Source of the DNA: Algoriphagus aestuarii
GTDB lineage: Bacteria > Bacteroidota > Bacteroidia > Cytophagales > Cyclobacteriaceae
Length of the DNA: 64,000 bases
Direction of reading: 5' to 3'
Assembly (NCBI GenBank): GCA_017051695.1
Contig: JAFIDK010000005.1
Coordinates: forward strand, 394,632 to 458,631
The notes below the pieces were generated by a model. It was not told the DNA's origin. It did no database searches and saw nothing but the letters and a program-made list of their open reading frames with translations. Shown piece after piece: positions 34,079 through 43,532 of this stretch; positions within the stretch are counted from its first letter, which is position 1, and each line of letters begins with the position of its first letter. The position numbers and the translations under genes were made by a program.

Positions 34079-35302
34079 TTAAGCGACTTCCATTTTCTTT
34101 TTTGGAATTCTATTTCTGTTCGGAGATTTCTTTTTCTTCTTTTTATTTAACCAGATAAGAGTACCTGTAATCGGAAGACTGGTAGCTACCAAACACGCTA
34201 AAAACCAAATAAACTTAGTGAACTGACCGAAAATCTCTCCTGTATGAAGTGACTTCACTGACCTGCCCACCTGCTGTCTAAAAGGTAGATCTGAAAATAA
34301 ATTCGCTTCCAAAACTTCTAAAGTCGCTCCATTGATTTTCAATTGATCAGATCCGGATCTTGCAAAAAATCCTGTTCTATACTTACTGATGCTGACTGGC
34401 TCAGCTTGGTTTTCGGGAAGTGAAATTCTATAAATCCCTTCGTAGGCGAGGGTTTTATCGGTTGCAGCCATCATTTCATCCAGAGTTTTGAACTCTCCAT
34501 CAGGGATCATCGCCTGCTCAGGCTTTCCTTCTTGTTCATTTCTTTGACCAGGTTCCTGATAGGTATCCCAAGTCTTTTGCCAACCTTCTCTATACCATCC
34601 AAATGACCAAAAAGGTCCTGTTGCCCCCATCAAAAGAAGAAAAATCAATGAATAAAAAGCCAAGGTATTATGAAGATCGTGATTGACCCTTTTCCAATTG
34701 GCATTCCATTTCACTTTTAATCCTTGTCTCCAGTTTTTTACTTTTTTAGGAAACCAAATCACAATTCCAGTCAGCACACCAAGGGTAAAAAGCAAAGTAG
34801 CGATACCATTGATCAATCTGCCTAAATCACGATTTGACATGCTTTCCAGCATCGGGGTCTCGATTCTATCCAGCATCAACCAGCGGTGAAGGCTAAACAT
34901 ATAACCCATAAACTCAGCTGCAGACGTTTTAATCCCAGAATCACCTAGAACTTCACCGGTATATGGATTAACAAAATAAGTAGTCCCTCTTCCCTTCTCT
35001 CCTTCTTGCTTCAAAGTAAACTGCACACTCTGGTCTGGATCATTGTTCCAATTGACAGCTACGACATTGGATTGATATTCCGATTCCAATTTTTCTTTTA
35101 GAGTTTCGGCTGACATCCGTGTACCAGTTTCTTCAACTTGATACAATTCAGGACTGGCACTTTCTCTGATCTCCGAATTATAGACATAAATGGTTCCGCT
35201 TAGACAAACTGCCACGACAATGATTCCAGAAATCAAACCTGCATACAGGTGGATTTCATTGATTACATGCCTGAATTTTTCCCAAAGTGTTGAATTCTTC
35301 AT
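34079..35302 (-). CDS. PepSY-associated membrane protein (PepSY_TM, iron-reductase-like)
   Basis: 407 residues from the ATG at 35302; the longer frame adds a poor leader. It has four main membrane spans in the PepSY_TM arrangement: HLYAGLISGIIVVAVCLSGTIYVYN, a periplasmic PepSY domain, LHRWLML then GIATLLFTLGVLTGIVIWFP, HDLHNTLAFYSLIFLLLMGATGPFWSFGWYR, and FTKFIWFLACLVATSLPITGTLIWL. His residues in the spans suggest haem binding. Homologues sit beside TonB siderophore receptors and probably reduce ferric siderophores. No TonB receptor is adjacent here. A Fur-like box lies upstream at 35376-35401. Confidence 0.88.
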   Translation of the reverse strand: MKNSTLWEKFRHVINEIHLYAGLISGIIVVAVCLSGTIYVYNSEIRESASPELYQVEETGTRMSAETLKEKLESEYQSNVVAVNWNNDPDQSVQFTLKQEGEKGRGTTYFVNPYTGEVLGDSGIKTSAAEFMGYMFSLHRWLMLDRIETPMLESMSNRDLGRLINGIATLLFTLGVLTGIVIWFPKKVKNWRQGLKVKWNANWKRVNHDLHNTLAFYSLIFLLLMGATGPFWSFGWYREGWQKTWDTYQEPGQRNEQEGKPEQAMIPDGEFKTLDEMMAATDKTLAYEGIYRISLPENQAEPVSISKYRTGFFARSGSDQLKINGATLEVLEANLFSDLPFRQQVGRSVKSLHTGEIFGQFTKFIWFLACLVATSLPITGTLIWLNKKKKKKSPNRNRIPKKKMEVA

Positions 35303-35375
35303 GGATATATGGAATAGGTTAATGGTTTTTAGGATGGTAGACCTAGTTATCAAACCACAAATCTAATAAACACAA

Positions 35376-35401
35376 TTATTATTTAGACTAATTCCAAAGT
35401 A
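35376..35401. promoter_or_regulatory. Candidate Fur-family operator (TTTAGA...TTCCAAA)
   Basis: ATTTAGACTAATTCCAAAGT is an imperfect palindrome of the TTTAGAnTnATTCTAAA type seen upstream of iron-uptake genes in related bacteria. It is about 75 bp upstream of the PepSY start, in the divergent region with the DUF6503 gene. Derived by eye. Confidence 0.4.
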
Positions 35402-35492
35402 TTTTTTTTATATCAATTGTCATCTACCTGATACGTCTATCTAATTCTATTTGATTTTATTTGATATCATCATTGATGACCCAAAAAATTCT

Positions 35493-36260
35493 ATGAAAAC
35501 TTCAGCTGTTATAGCCATTTTCTTTTCCGCCTTTTTATTGTTTGCCTGCGAAAAAGATTCTGTTAAAGAAATGCCAAACGTAAGTCCGGAATTTCAGGAA
35601 CTTTTAGAAAAACATGGAGACTGGTCTAAATGGGTGCATGCTAAAGCCATGAGTTTTGTGATGATACACGAAACCAACCTGACTCAGGAGAATTACTTTA
35701 TCAATTTGGACTCACGAAAAGTCAGATTGGATGCCTCTGGCTTTTCAATTGGAAAAGACGATCAGGGGACTTGGGTAAGTCCAAACAGAGCAGCATTTGG
35801 TGGAACATCTATCAATTTTTACCACAACCTTTACTTTTATTTTTACTCGATTCCTTATGTTTTCACCGATCCTGGAGTATCTGTTTCTCAGGTAGAAAAC
35901 AAAATATTGAACGGTATTTCCTACAAAACCCTGCAGGCAAAAATGAGCCCTGGAACCGGCAGCTCACCGGATGACCAATATTTTATGCTGATCAATGAAG
36001 AGTCCGGTAGACTGGAATATTTACTTTATACAGTTTCATTCTTTGGTAACCAAAATCCCACCTTTACTGCCTTGAAATATGAAGATTACCGAAATGCCGA
36101 TGGCTTGGTATTTCCAAGGTTATTGACAGGTTATACGTTTGAAAACGATTCAACCAAAGGCATAAAATATCAGGTAAGCTTTGCAGATATCCTTCTTTTG
36201 GATGAAAAATTTGAGGATTCCATTTTTGAAAAACCAGACAATGGAGTCTATGCTGATTAG
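35493..36260 (+). CDS. DUF6503 family lipoprotein
   Basis: 255 residues from the ATG at 35493. The signal ends in the lipobox LLFAC (Cys at about residue 20). The body follows the DUF6503 pattern of Bacteroidota: FQELLEKHGDWSKWVHAKAMSF, GTWVSPNRAAFG, INFYHNLYFYFYSIPYVFTDPG, and DYRNADGLVFPRLLTGY near the end. The fold is probably a LolA/LolB-like beta half-barrel. It is membrane-anchored. Function is unknown. Its 3' end overlaps the convergent transglutaminase gene by 4 bp. Confidence 0.78.
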   Translation: MKTSAVIAIFFSAFLLFACEKDSVKEMPNVSPEFQELLEKHGDWSKWVHAKAMSFVMIHETNLTQENYFINLDSRKVRLDASGFSIGKDDQGTWVSPNRAAFGGTSINFYHNLYFYFYSIPYVFTDPGVSVSQVENKILNGISYKTLQAKMSPGTGSSPDDQYFMLINEESGRLEYLLYTVSFFGNQNPTFTALKYEDYRNADGLVFPRLLTGYTFENDSTKGIKYQVSFADILLLDEKFEDSIFEKPDNGVYAD

Positions 36261-37117
36261 TCTTCAAGTCGTTTGATCTGGACATCCGTGTTTAATATGG
36301 AACTCCCATTTCCTGAAAATGAACCTTGGACAGGAGCTGCTAAAGGAGGTTTGGCGTGTGAAGCTAATGGCACATACCGATGATCTGTGAGCAAGCCTAA
36401 GCTTGGATCCAATCCGATCCACCCACCACCTGGAAGGTAAACCTCCAGCCAGGCATGAAGTTCATGACCCTCCGCTAAATTCGGATTGAATGCATATCCA
36501 CTGACAAATCTTGTAGCCAATCCTATAGATCCCAGCAAACTCATTTGCATATAGGCCAGATCCCTGCAAGAGCCTTTTTTAGCTGACAAAGTAAACTCTG
36601 GCTCCCAAAGATCCATTTCGTGACGTAGAATATGTTCCCATTGGGAATGGATGGCTGCTGTGATCCTAGATAAAAATCCAATGACATCCTCAGGGCCATT
36701 CCAATATTCCAACACAAAATCAAGTAATGCTTTATCCTTGGAATCCATCAGGTAATAAGCAGCTAATTCTTTTTCCAACCCTTCATATTTAAACTTAGGG
36801 AAAGATAGTGTTTCAACAGATTGAAGAAATTGATCATCTATCAAAAATGAATAGGGGTTGAATTCTTTAGTCTCCACTATCAAATCACTTTGAATCTTCA
36901 GCTTTTCACTCAAACCAAGAAACCAAACTTGCTCATAAAAATTTCCCGAAATGTCCATTCTTACATACTTTCCTTCGGGAACTGGCGATACCGTTAACTC
37001 TTGTTTTAACACGCTGAAATACAATCGATTTTGTGGACGCAAAAACAACTGATGAATTCCTAAAAAGACCTGATTTTGGTAGGTATATTCTGTAAAGTGG
37101 TTGATTTGGAGTTTCAT
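36257..37117 (-). CDS. transglutaminase-like cysteine peptidase family protein
   Basis: 286 residues from the ATG at 37117. An N-terminal beta domain (KLQINHFTEYTYQNQVFLGIHQLFLRP) is typical of the family. The transglutaminase-like core has the catalytic triad: Cys in KKGSCRDLAYMQM, His in GHELHAWLEVYLPG and Asp in GWIGLDPSLG. There is no signal peptide, so it is cytoplasmic. It is the last gene of the ATP-grasp / alpha-E / transglutaminase cassette (minus strand), 94 bp after the alpha-E gene. These cassettes are thought to make or process a peptide-like product that has not been identified. Confidence 0.9.
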   Translation of the reverse strand: MKLQINHFTEYTYQNQVFLGIHQLFLRPQNRLYFSVLKQELTVSPVPEGKYVRMDISGNFYEQVWFLGLSEKLKIQSDLIVETKEFNPYSFLIDDQFLQSVETLSFPKFKYEGLEKELAAYYLMDSKDKALLDFVLEYWNGPEDVIGFLSRITAAIHSQWEHILRHEMDLWEPEFTLSAKKGSCRDLAYMQMSLLGSIGLATRFVSGYAFNPNLAEGHELHAWLEVYLPGGGWIGLDPSLGLLTDHRYVPLASHAKPPLAAPVQGSFSGNGSSILNTDVQIKRLED

Positions 37118-37211
37118 AAGGAGTAGTGTTCTCCTTGATATCGGGAGATTAATGGACAATAGCTAATTATCCTCTAAAAGAATCCGTATAGTTCATTAAG
37201 TGGAGTTTGAA

Positions 37212-38204
37212 TTAGGATTGTGATTGGGACTGTTCGCTGGACTGAAATGCCAAATTATCTTTGATGGTAAAGAAGTTTTCATTGACATGGTTAGAGATAT
37301 GGTTGATTTTCACCTGCAGATTATCCAGATATTCATGTAGTCCGATCGTAATTATCTCACTTACCTCTGCATATTCTAGCTTAGAGCGGAGTTCACCCAT
37401 TGCCTTTTCAGCACTGTTTTGGTATCCCCCAGCCGAGTTTCCAGAAATATTTAGCAAACATTTTTCTGCCTCTTTGATACAATAATAAATAGATCTCGGG
37501 AAGTATTTATTCAGCACTAAAAATTCCACGACCCCAGCCGGATCGATATTTCCATAGAGTCTTCGATAGGAATTAAAGCCTGTAACGGATTTCAGCAAAG
37601 CCATCCAATGGAGGAAATCCAAGGGTGTGCCCACTTCTTCCGGAGAGGGCAAAAGGATATGATATTTGACATCCAAAATTCTGGAAGTCTGATCTGCCCG
37701 CTCAAGAAATTGTCCAAGTTGGCGAAAAAACCAACCTTCTACTCTGGCCACTGTATTATCTGCTATGCCATAAATCAAGAGAATCTGGTTTTTGATTTTT
37801 TCAAAAAATTCCCGAGGGTCTTCTTTTTTCCACATTTTCTTTTCTGCCCCGTGCTTGATCATATAGTAAAGTTCATTGACTTCTTCCCAGGTTTCTTTAC
37901 TAAGACTGTCTCTGATGATCCGGGCATTTTCACGGGCATGGCAGATCGTGTTGATCATAGAATTTGGATTCTTTTCATCAAATGAAAGAAAATACAACAC
38001 CAGATCCCTGGAAAAAGTCTTATGCGTATCCAGATACAATTTCATGTCTCCTGTAGCTGCGATCAAAGGTTGCCATTGCTCTTTTAGATCCAGTGGCAAA
38101 TCCTGCATCAGGTTAAAATTCACATCAATGAACCGAGCATAATTTTCTGCTCTTTCCAGGTATCTACCCAGCCAATAAATATGGTTTGCTACTCTACTCA
38201 GCAT
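37212..38204 (-). CDS. alpha-E domain protein
   Basis: 330 residues from the ATG at 38204. The start MLSRVANHIYWLGRYLERAENYARF is the hallmark of the alpha-E domain. The rest is almost all helical with conserved SLSKETWEEVN, GWFFRQLGQFLERADQTSRILDVKYH and FNSYRRLYG. It is cytoplasmic. The family occurs nearly always with a circularly permuted ATP-grasp protein and a transglutaminase, as here. The biochemical role is unknown. The upstream ATP-grasp stop lies 7 bp from this start. Confidence 0.92.
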   Translation of the reverse strand: MLSRVANHIYWLGRYLERAENYARFIDVNFNLMQDLPLDLKEQWQPLIAATGDMKLYLDTHKTFSRDLVLYFLSFDEKNPNSMINTICHARENARIIRDSLSKETWEEVNELYYMIKHGAEKKMWKKEDPREFFEKIKNQILLIYGIADNTVARVEGWFFRQLGQFLERADQTSRILDVKYHILLPSPEEVGTPLDFLHWMALLKSVTGFNSYRRLYGNIDPAGVVEFLVLNKYFPRSIYYCIKEAEKCLLNISGNSAGGYQNSAEKAMGELRSKLEYAEVSEIITIGLHEYLDNLQVKINHISNHVNENFFTIKDNLAFQSSEQSQSQS

Positions 38205-38211
38205 AATTTGA

Positions 38212-39639
38212 TTAGTTATATAAAACCCAAGTATCCTTACTTCCTCCACCCTGGGAACTGTTGACCACCAAGGAACCCTTTTTAAGAGCAACCCGCGTCA
38301 AAGCTCCCGGAATAACTTCAATATTTTCTCCATATAAGACATAGGGTCTCAAATCGACATGCCTCCCCACTACTCCTTCTTCTGTCAAGCTTGGAACAGT
38401 AGAAAGTGACAAGGTAGGCTGGGCGATGTAATTAGTAGGATTGTTTTTGATCAAAGTTTTGAAATGCTCATGCTCTTCTTTCGTGGCTTTTGGACCGATC
38501 AGCATTCCATATCCTCCAGCAGCATTAGTTTCTTTTACCACCAATTCATGAATATTTTCCAACACATACTTTCTGTCAGAATCCTCCCTACATAAGTAAG
38601 TAGGGACATTATTCAGAATTGGATCCTCATTTAAATAATACTTTATAATCTTAGGTACATAGGCATAAACAGCTTTGTCGTCAGCTACACCGGTTCCTGG
38701 AGCATTGGCAAGCCCTACATTCCCCGCTTTGTATGCTTCAAAAATCCCAGGTATCCCCAACATAGATTCAGGATTGAACGCCAAAGGATCCAAAAATGTA
38801 TCATCAATCCTTCGATAGATCACATCGATTTGCTGGAGCCCTTTTGTGGTTTGCATATAGACTTTTTTATTTTCTACCAGTAAGTCCACTCCACTGACCA
38901 GCTCCACTCCCATTTGCAGAGCCAAATAGGAATGCTCAAAATAGGCGGAATTATAAATTCCAGGCGTCAAAACACCAACGACAGGCTTCGCTTTTCCGCT
39001 GATATTCTGAAGCATTTTCAGAAGCTTGGCAGGATAATCAGACACCGGCATTACTCCTTTTTGATTAAAAAGCTCAGGATAGACCCTCTTTATAATTTCT
39101 CTGCTTTCGAGCATGTAAGAGACTCCAGATGGGCATCGAAGGTTATCTTCCAAAATGTAAAACTCCCCATCTTTGTCTCTCACCAAATCAGTCCCAGTGA
39201 TATGGCACCAGATCCCTTTAGGAGGAGTCAAGCCGATACAAGGTTTGAGATAATCTTTGCTTTTCAGAATCAATTCAGCTGGCACAATCCCATCTTTCAA
39301 TATTTTCTGATCATTATAGATATCCTGAAGAAATAGATTTAAAGCATAGACTCGCTGTTTGAGACCGGCTTCCAGTTTTTGCCATTCCTGATTAGAGATG
39401 ATTCTCGGGATAATGTCTAAATGGAGGATTTTCTCCATTCCTTGATTATCGTGATAAACATTAAATGTCATCCCCATCGCCAATTGGGTTTTATTGGCCG
39501 AAAACTGAAGATGCTTCATTTTTTTTGATGAGGCTTTTTCCAAAAATTTAAAAAAACCTTCGTAATGAGAGCGGACTTTTCCATCCGGGGTAAACATTTC
39601 GTCAAAATGTTCTCCGGCACTATAACCTTCTGTTTTCAT
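38212..39639 (-). CDS. circularly permuted type 2 ATP-grasp protein
   Basis: 475 residues from the ATG at 39639 (start KTEGYSAGEHFDEMF). ATP-grasp features of the permuted family are visible: LFLQDIYNDQKILKDGI, GTDLVRDKDGEFYILEDNLRCPSGVSYMLESR, a metal/ATP region NAAGGYGMLIGP, and the C-terminal VDLRPYVLYG followed by LTRVALKKGSLVVNSSQGGGSKDTWVL. The family is predicted to form amide or peptide bonds using ATP; no product is known for this branch. It is first in the three-gene minus-strand cassette with the alpha-E and transglutaminase genes. Confidence 0.93.
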   Translation of the reverse strand: MKTEGYSAGEHFDEMFTPDGKVRSHYEGFFKFLEKASSKKMKHLQFSANKTQLAMGMTFNVYHDNQGMEKILHLDIIPRIISNQEWQKLEAGLKQRVYALNLFLQDIYNDQKILKDGIVPAELILKSKDYLKPCIGLTPPKGIWCHITGTDLVRDKDGEFYILEDNLRCPSGVSYMLESREIIKRVYPELFNQKGVMPVSDYPAKLLKMLQNISGKAKPVVGVLTPGIYNSAYFEHSYLALQMGVELVSGVDLLVENKKVYMQTTKGLQQIDVIYRRIDDTFLDPLAFNPESMLGIPGIFEAYKAGNVGLANAPGTGVADDKAVYAYVPKIIKYYLNEDPILNNVPTYLCREDSDRKYVLENIHELVVKETNAAGGYGMLIGPKATKEEHEHFKTLIKNNPTNYIAQPTLSLSTVPSLTEEGVVGRHVDLRPYVLYGENIEVIPGALTRVALKKGSLVVNSSQGGGSKDTWVLYN

Positions 39640-39793
39640 GAAAATCAATCTTTACGGGTTGTAAGTCAAATAAGATAGAGCAAAATATATAAAAGTCAAA
39701 AATTTTAACCTAGAACGATTAATTTTTTACCTAATCTGATTTTTTTTATGTATTTAATAAAAATTTAGGCTTTTTATTAAACCAACATCAATT

Positions 39794-39853
39794 AAATACG
39801 CTTTAGAGAATCCCTGTTCTTTTTTTATTAAGTTAATAAAAAAATACGCTTTA
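39794..39853 (+). repeat. AAATACGCTTTA direct repeat upstream of the YitT gene
   Basis: AAATACGCTTTA occurs at 39794-39805 and 39842-39853, 48 bp apart, in the 264-bp gap between divergent genes. The region is otherwise very AT-rich, with stretches of A and T. It could be a regulator site. Confidence 0.4.
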
Positions 39854-39903
39854 CTTCACTAAGCACACAGAGAAGTCTAGAGGAATTGAACTAATTTTGA
39901 AGG

Positions 39904-40809
39904 ATGGTTAAGACATTACTCAATATAGAAGATAATCCATTAATCAAACGGATCACCCTTTATCGACAGTTAAAGGACGGTTTGTTTATTGCCATAGGGG
40001 TAGTGATGGCAAGCATAGGATTGAAAGGATTTCTGCTTCCCAATGGTTTCTTTGATGGTGGGGCCATGGGCATGTCCCTGCTTTTGGAAATGCTCACACC
40101 TGTCAATCTTTCAGTATTGATTATTTTAGTCAACCTTCCCTTTATCCTCTTAGGTGCTAGACAGGTTTCTGTCCCCTTTGCGATCAAAAGCACCTTGGCA
40201 ATCTTTGGGCTTGCCTTATTGGTGCACTACATTGAAGTACCTGCGATTACTGCCGACAAGCTTCTGATAGCAGTTTTTGGAGGTTTTTTCCTTGGCTCAG
40301 GGATTGGTTTTGCGATCAGAGGAGGTGCAGTCATTGACGGCACCGAAGTTTTGGCCATTTCTGTCAGCAGAAAATCCAGCTTGACCGTAGGTGACTTTAT
40401 CACCGTGTTTAATGTCTGTTTGTTTTTGGTCGCCGCTATTTTTGTGGATATTGAAACCGCCATGTACTCCATGTTGACTTACTTCTCGGCTTCCAAAACA
40501 GTGGATTTCATCATCAATGGCGTGGAAGAATACCTCGGCGTGATGATCATGTCCTCTCACAATGAGGACATCAAGCAAATGATTTCCTATGATCTAGGCA
40601 GAGGGGTAACTGTACTGAAATCCGATGGAGGATATGGAGACAAAGCCAATCAGCTACCGGACAGAAAAGTATTATTCTGTGTGATCACTCGACTGGAAGT
40701 AACCAAGATGCTGGTAGAAATAGAAAAAATAGACCCGAAAGCCTTTGTGATCCAATACCCCATCAAGGACACGAAAGGTGGGATGATCAAGAAAAGACCA
40801 TTGCACTAG
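39904..40809 (+). CDS. YitT-family membrane protein (DUF161 + DUF2179)
   Basis: 301 residues. Residues 20 to about 205 hold five or six membrane spans with YitT motifs (GLKGFLLPNGFFDGGAMGMSLLL, FGGFFLGSGIGFAIRGGAVIDGTEVLAI). The C-terminal 80 residues form the cytoplasmic DUF2179 domain (TVLKSDGGYG, then VLFCVITRLEVTKMLVEIEKIDPKAFV). The family is predicted to be a membrane transporter or regulator, but its substrate is unknown. Length and order match the family exactly. It is monocistronic, and no regulator is nearby. Confidence 0.9.
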   Translation: MVKTLLNIEDNPLIKRITLYRQLKDGLFIAIGVVMASIGLKGFLLPNGFFDGGAMGMSLLLEMLTPVNLSVLIILVNLPFILLGARQVSVPFAIKSTLAIFGLALLVHYIEVPAITADKLLIAVFGGFFLGSGIGFAIRGGAVIDGTEVLAISVSRKSSLTVGDFITVFNVCLFLVAAIFVDIETAMYSMLTYFSASKTVDFIINGVEEYLGVMIMSSHNEDIKQMISYDLGRGVTVLKSDGGYGDKANQLPDRKVLFCVITRLEVTKMLVEIEKIDPKAFVIQYPIKDTKGGMIKKRPLH

Positions 40810-40896
40810 AATTAACAATGGACAATTATCAATGATCAACTTTCAAATAAGAGCTAATGCACTAACTATCTGAATTTGGAATTTTTATAATCGCAA

Positions 40897-41253
40897 TTAC
40901 ATATTCTTTTTTGTAGTAAATATAATCTTCCCAAAAATTGCACAGAGTTCTTCTGATTCCTTCAAAAGAAAAGCTCTTTTGATTAGATCTCCAAATTCCG
41001 AATAAGTAAGAATTTTCAATGTTGACCTAGACTCTTTTAATTCTTTTTAGACAATACCATTTTTGTGTACAAAGTCTCTTTTACTTTCTGCCCCTTGTGC
41101 TTCACCATAATTGAGGCAAGCCCCAGTTGAGGATCTAATTAATTGATATCTCAAATGGTTTTCGGCAAAGGAATCACCCAAAGAATTACAAAATTTTATG
41201 CTTTCTCCGGCAAACCGAACTAATCGTTCTTCTAAATCATATTTCTTTTCCAT
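40897..41253 (-). pseudogene. four-helix-bundle (S23-type) protein, interrupted by an in-frame stop
   Basis: From the ATG at 41253 the frame encodes 68 residues with the S23 pattern (EKKYDLEERLVRFAGESIKFC, ENHLRYQLIRSSTGACLNYGEAQGAESKRDFVHK). It then meets TAA at 41047-41049. Beyond it the same frame stays open for 49 codons with the family's expected second half (KELKESRSTLKIL then ELCAIFGKIIFTTKKN) and ends in a natural stop at 40897-40899. Total length of 118 codons is normal for the family. A single base change, such as TTA to TAA in the GIVLKELKES motif, explains it. No function can be assigned. Confidence 0.8.
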
Positions 41254-41263
41254 AAAAATTCAT

Positions 41264-41295
41264 TAAAAAAACCCAATCGAATATAATCGATTGGG
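41264..41295 (-). terminator. Rho-independent terminator of metG
   Basis: On the minus strand, a perfect 9-bp stem CCCAATCGA/TCGATTGGG with a six-base loop is followed by seven or more T residues. It lies 84 bp after the metG stop and before the start of the S23 pseudogene. Confidence 0.9.
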
Positions 41296-41378
41296 CATAT
41301 AACTAATTGTCAAATTTCAATTTCCAGGTCTAAATTTCCTGATCTGAAAATTGAATTTGACCATTTTTCATTGAACAT

Positions 41379-43439
41379 TTAAGAAATTCCCGATCCACTC
41401 GCAGTCCCTTCATGTGGCATCAACAATTTCAATTTTCCGTCCTTGTCTTCTGCCATTAGGATCATCCCTTCTGAGTCAATTCCCATCATTTTTCTAGGAG
41501 CCAGGTTGATCAACATCGTCACTTGCTTGCCTACTAAGAATTCCGGTTCGAAGTGCTCTGCAACTCCACTTAAAACTGTTCTTTCTCCCAATCCAGTATC
41601 CACTTTCAATTTGATCAGCTTTTTGGATTTCGGCATTTTCTCTGCCTCTAAAACTGTCACTACTCTCATGTCTAGCTTGGCAAAATCATCATAGGTAATG
41701 ATCTCTTTCATCGCCGGAACAGGTGCATTTGCAGCTTCGTTTTCTTTTTTCGCGTCCATAAGTTTCTGTACTTGTTTATCTACAACTTCATCCTCGATTT
41801 TTTCAAAAAGCAATCCCATCTTTCCTAGAACTGTTCCTGCTTTTAATAATTCTGATTGCCCCGCTTCAGACCAATCGATTTTTTCCATTCCGAATAATTC
41901 CACCAGCTTTCCAGCAGTAAATGGCAAGAAAGGCTCAGATACAATCGCCAGATTTGCAGCAATATTCAAAGCAATATTCAGAATGGTCGCTGTTCTTGAT
42001 TCATCTGTTTTAATAATTTTCCAAGGCTCGGTATCCGCTAAGTATTTATTTCCCAACCGGGCTAAATCCATCACAATCCCCAATGCCTCACGGAATCTGT
42101 ATCGCTCAATCGAAGAAGCTATTTTATCAGGGAATACTGCCAGTTCTTCCAAAACTTCCTGATCGTAACCAGTCAATTCTCCCCGAACCGGTATCACACC
42201 CTGATAGTATTTTTGGGTCAATACCACCGCGCGGTTCACAAAATTACCATAGATCGCCACCAATTCGGAATTGTTTCTTCCCTGAAAATCCTTCCAGGTG
42301 AAGTCATTGTCCTTGGTCTCTGGAGCATTTGCCGTCAAGACATAACGAAGTACATCTTGCTTGCCCGGGAATTCTTCCAAATACTCATGAAGCCAAACTG
42401 CCCAGTTTCTGGAAGTGGAGATTTTATCACCTTCCAAGTTCAAAAACTCATTGGCAGGCACATTATCCGGAAGCACATAGCCTCCATGGGTTTTTAGAAT
42501 AGCCGGGAAAATGATGCAATGGAAAACGATGTTATCCTTGCCTATAAAATGAACCAGTTTTGTATCCTCATCTTTCCAGTAAGGCTCCCAGTCAATTCCT
42601 TTTTCAGCAGCCCATTCTTTGGTAGAGGAAATATATCCTATCGGCGCATCAAACCATACATAAAGCACTTTTCCTTCTGCGTCTAGCAATGGTACTTTGA
42701 TACCCCAATCCAAATCACGGGTCATGGATCTTGCCTGCAAACCATCTCCAGCTTCCAACCAAGAACGGCATTGTCCCAAGACATTATTCTTCCAATCTTC
42801 AGCATGATCTTCAAGAATCCACTTTTTCAAAAAACTCTGATATCTCGCCAAATCCAAAAACCAATGTTTGGTCTCCTTCAACACCGGCGTTCTTCCACTC
42901 AGTTTTGATTTTGGATTGATCAGGTCTGTCGGGCTTAATGAGCTACCACATTTCTCGCATTGATCTCCGTAGGCATGCTCGTTGCCGCATTTTGGGCATG
43001 TCCCCTCTATGTAGCGGTCTGCCAGAAACTGTCCAGCTTCCTCATCGTAATATTGCTCTGTACTTTGCTCTAAAAATTCGCCTTTTTCATAGAGGTCCTT
43101 AAAAAATCCCTGAGCCGTTTCATGATGAACCGGAGCAGAAGTGCGGGAATAATGATCAAAGCTGATCCCGAATTCCTGGAAACTCCCCTTCATGATCTCA
43201 TGATAATTATCGACTACTTCCTGGGGTGTTTTTCCTTCTTTTTTTGCTTTGATGGTAATCGCAACCCCATGTTCATCTGACCCACAGATATAAGCCACAT
43301 CTTTGCCTAAGCTGCGCAAATAGCGGACGTAGATATCAGAAGGAATATAGCAACCTGCCAAATGTCCTATATGGAGCGGGCCATTGGCATAAGGAAGTGC
43401 GGAAGTAATGGTATATCGTTTGAAATTTTTAGAACTCAT
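41379..43439 (-). CDS. metG: methionyl-tRNA synthetase
   Basis: 686 residues, the long MetRS form. The class I HIGH-type motif is [12 protein letters not shown] near the N-terminus. A zinc-binding knuckle ([21 protein letters not shown]) is in the connective peptide. The KMSKS-type loop appears as DKISTSRNW. Then comes the anticodon-binding helix bundle and a C-terminal EMAP/Trbp OB-fold tRNA-binding domain (about 580-686: [21 protein letters not shown]). It charges tRNA-Met in the cytoplasm. It is single-gene; the -7 box lies at 43503-43510 and a strong terminator downstream. Confidence 0.97.
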   Translation of the reverse strand: MSSKNFKRYTITSALPYANGPLHIGHLAGCYIPSDIYVRYLRSLGKDVAYICGSDEHGVAITIKAKKEGKTPQEVVDNYHEIMKGSFQEFGISFDHYSRTSAPVHHETAQGFFKDLYEKGEFLEQSTEQYYDEEAGQFLADRYIEGTCPKCGNEHAYGDQCEKCGSSLSPTDLINPKSKLSGRTPVLKETKHWFLDLARYQSFLKKWILEDHAEDWKNNVLGQCRSWLEAGDGLQARSMTRDLDWGIKVPLLDAEGKVLYVWFDAPIGYISSTKEWAAEKGIDWEPYWKDEDTKLVHFIGKDNIVFHCIIFPAILKTHGGYVLPDNVPANEFLNLEGDKISTSRNWAVWLHEYLEEFPGKQDVLRYVLTANAPETKDNDFTWKDFQGRNNSELVAIYGNFVNRAVVLTQKYYQGVIPVRGELTGYDQEVLEELAVFPDKIASSIERYRFREALGIVMDLARLGNKYLADTEPWKIIKTDESRTATILNIALNIAANLAIVSEPFLPFTAGKLVELFGMEKIDWSEAGQSELLKAGTVLGKMGLLFEKIEDEVVDKQVQKLMDAKKENEAANAPVPAMKEIITYDDFAKLDMRVVTVLEAEKMPKSKKLIKLKVDTGLGERTVLSGVAEHFEPEFLVGKQVTMLINLAPRKMMGIDSEGMILMAEDKDGKLKLLMPHEGTASGSGIS

Positions 43440-43502
43440 AAGAGTAAATCTGTTCGGATTCTAGTTAGGTGATAGTCGAATGAAATTCGATCAATTTGGG
43501 CA

Positions 43503-43510
43503 CAAAGATA
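43503..43510 (-). promoter_or_regulatory. Bacteroidota -7 box (TATCTTTG) of metG
   Basis: TATCTTTG on the minus strand fits TAnnTTTG exactly, 64 bp before the metG start at 43439. Confidence 0.5.
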
Positions 43511-43532
43511 GGAAAATCAGCTGAAGCAGGCC

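Noticed and set aside
40861-41046. A separate small gene downstream of the S23 fragment
   Set aside because: The frame is continuous with the upstream S23 frame across one stop codon, so it is one broken gene.
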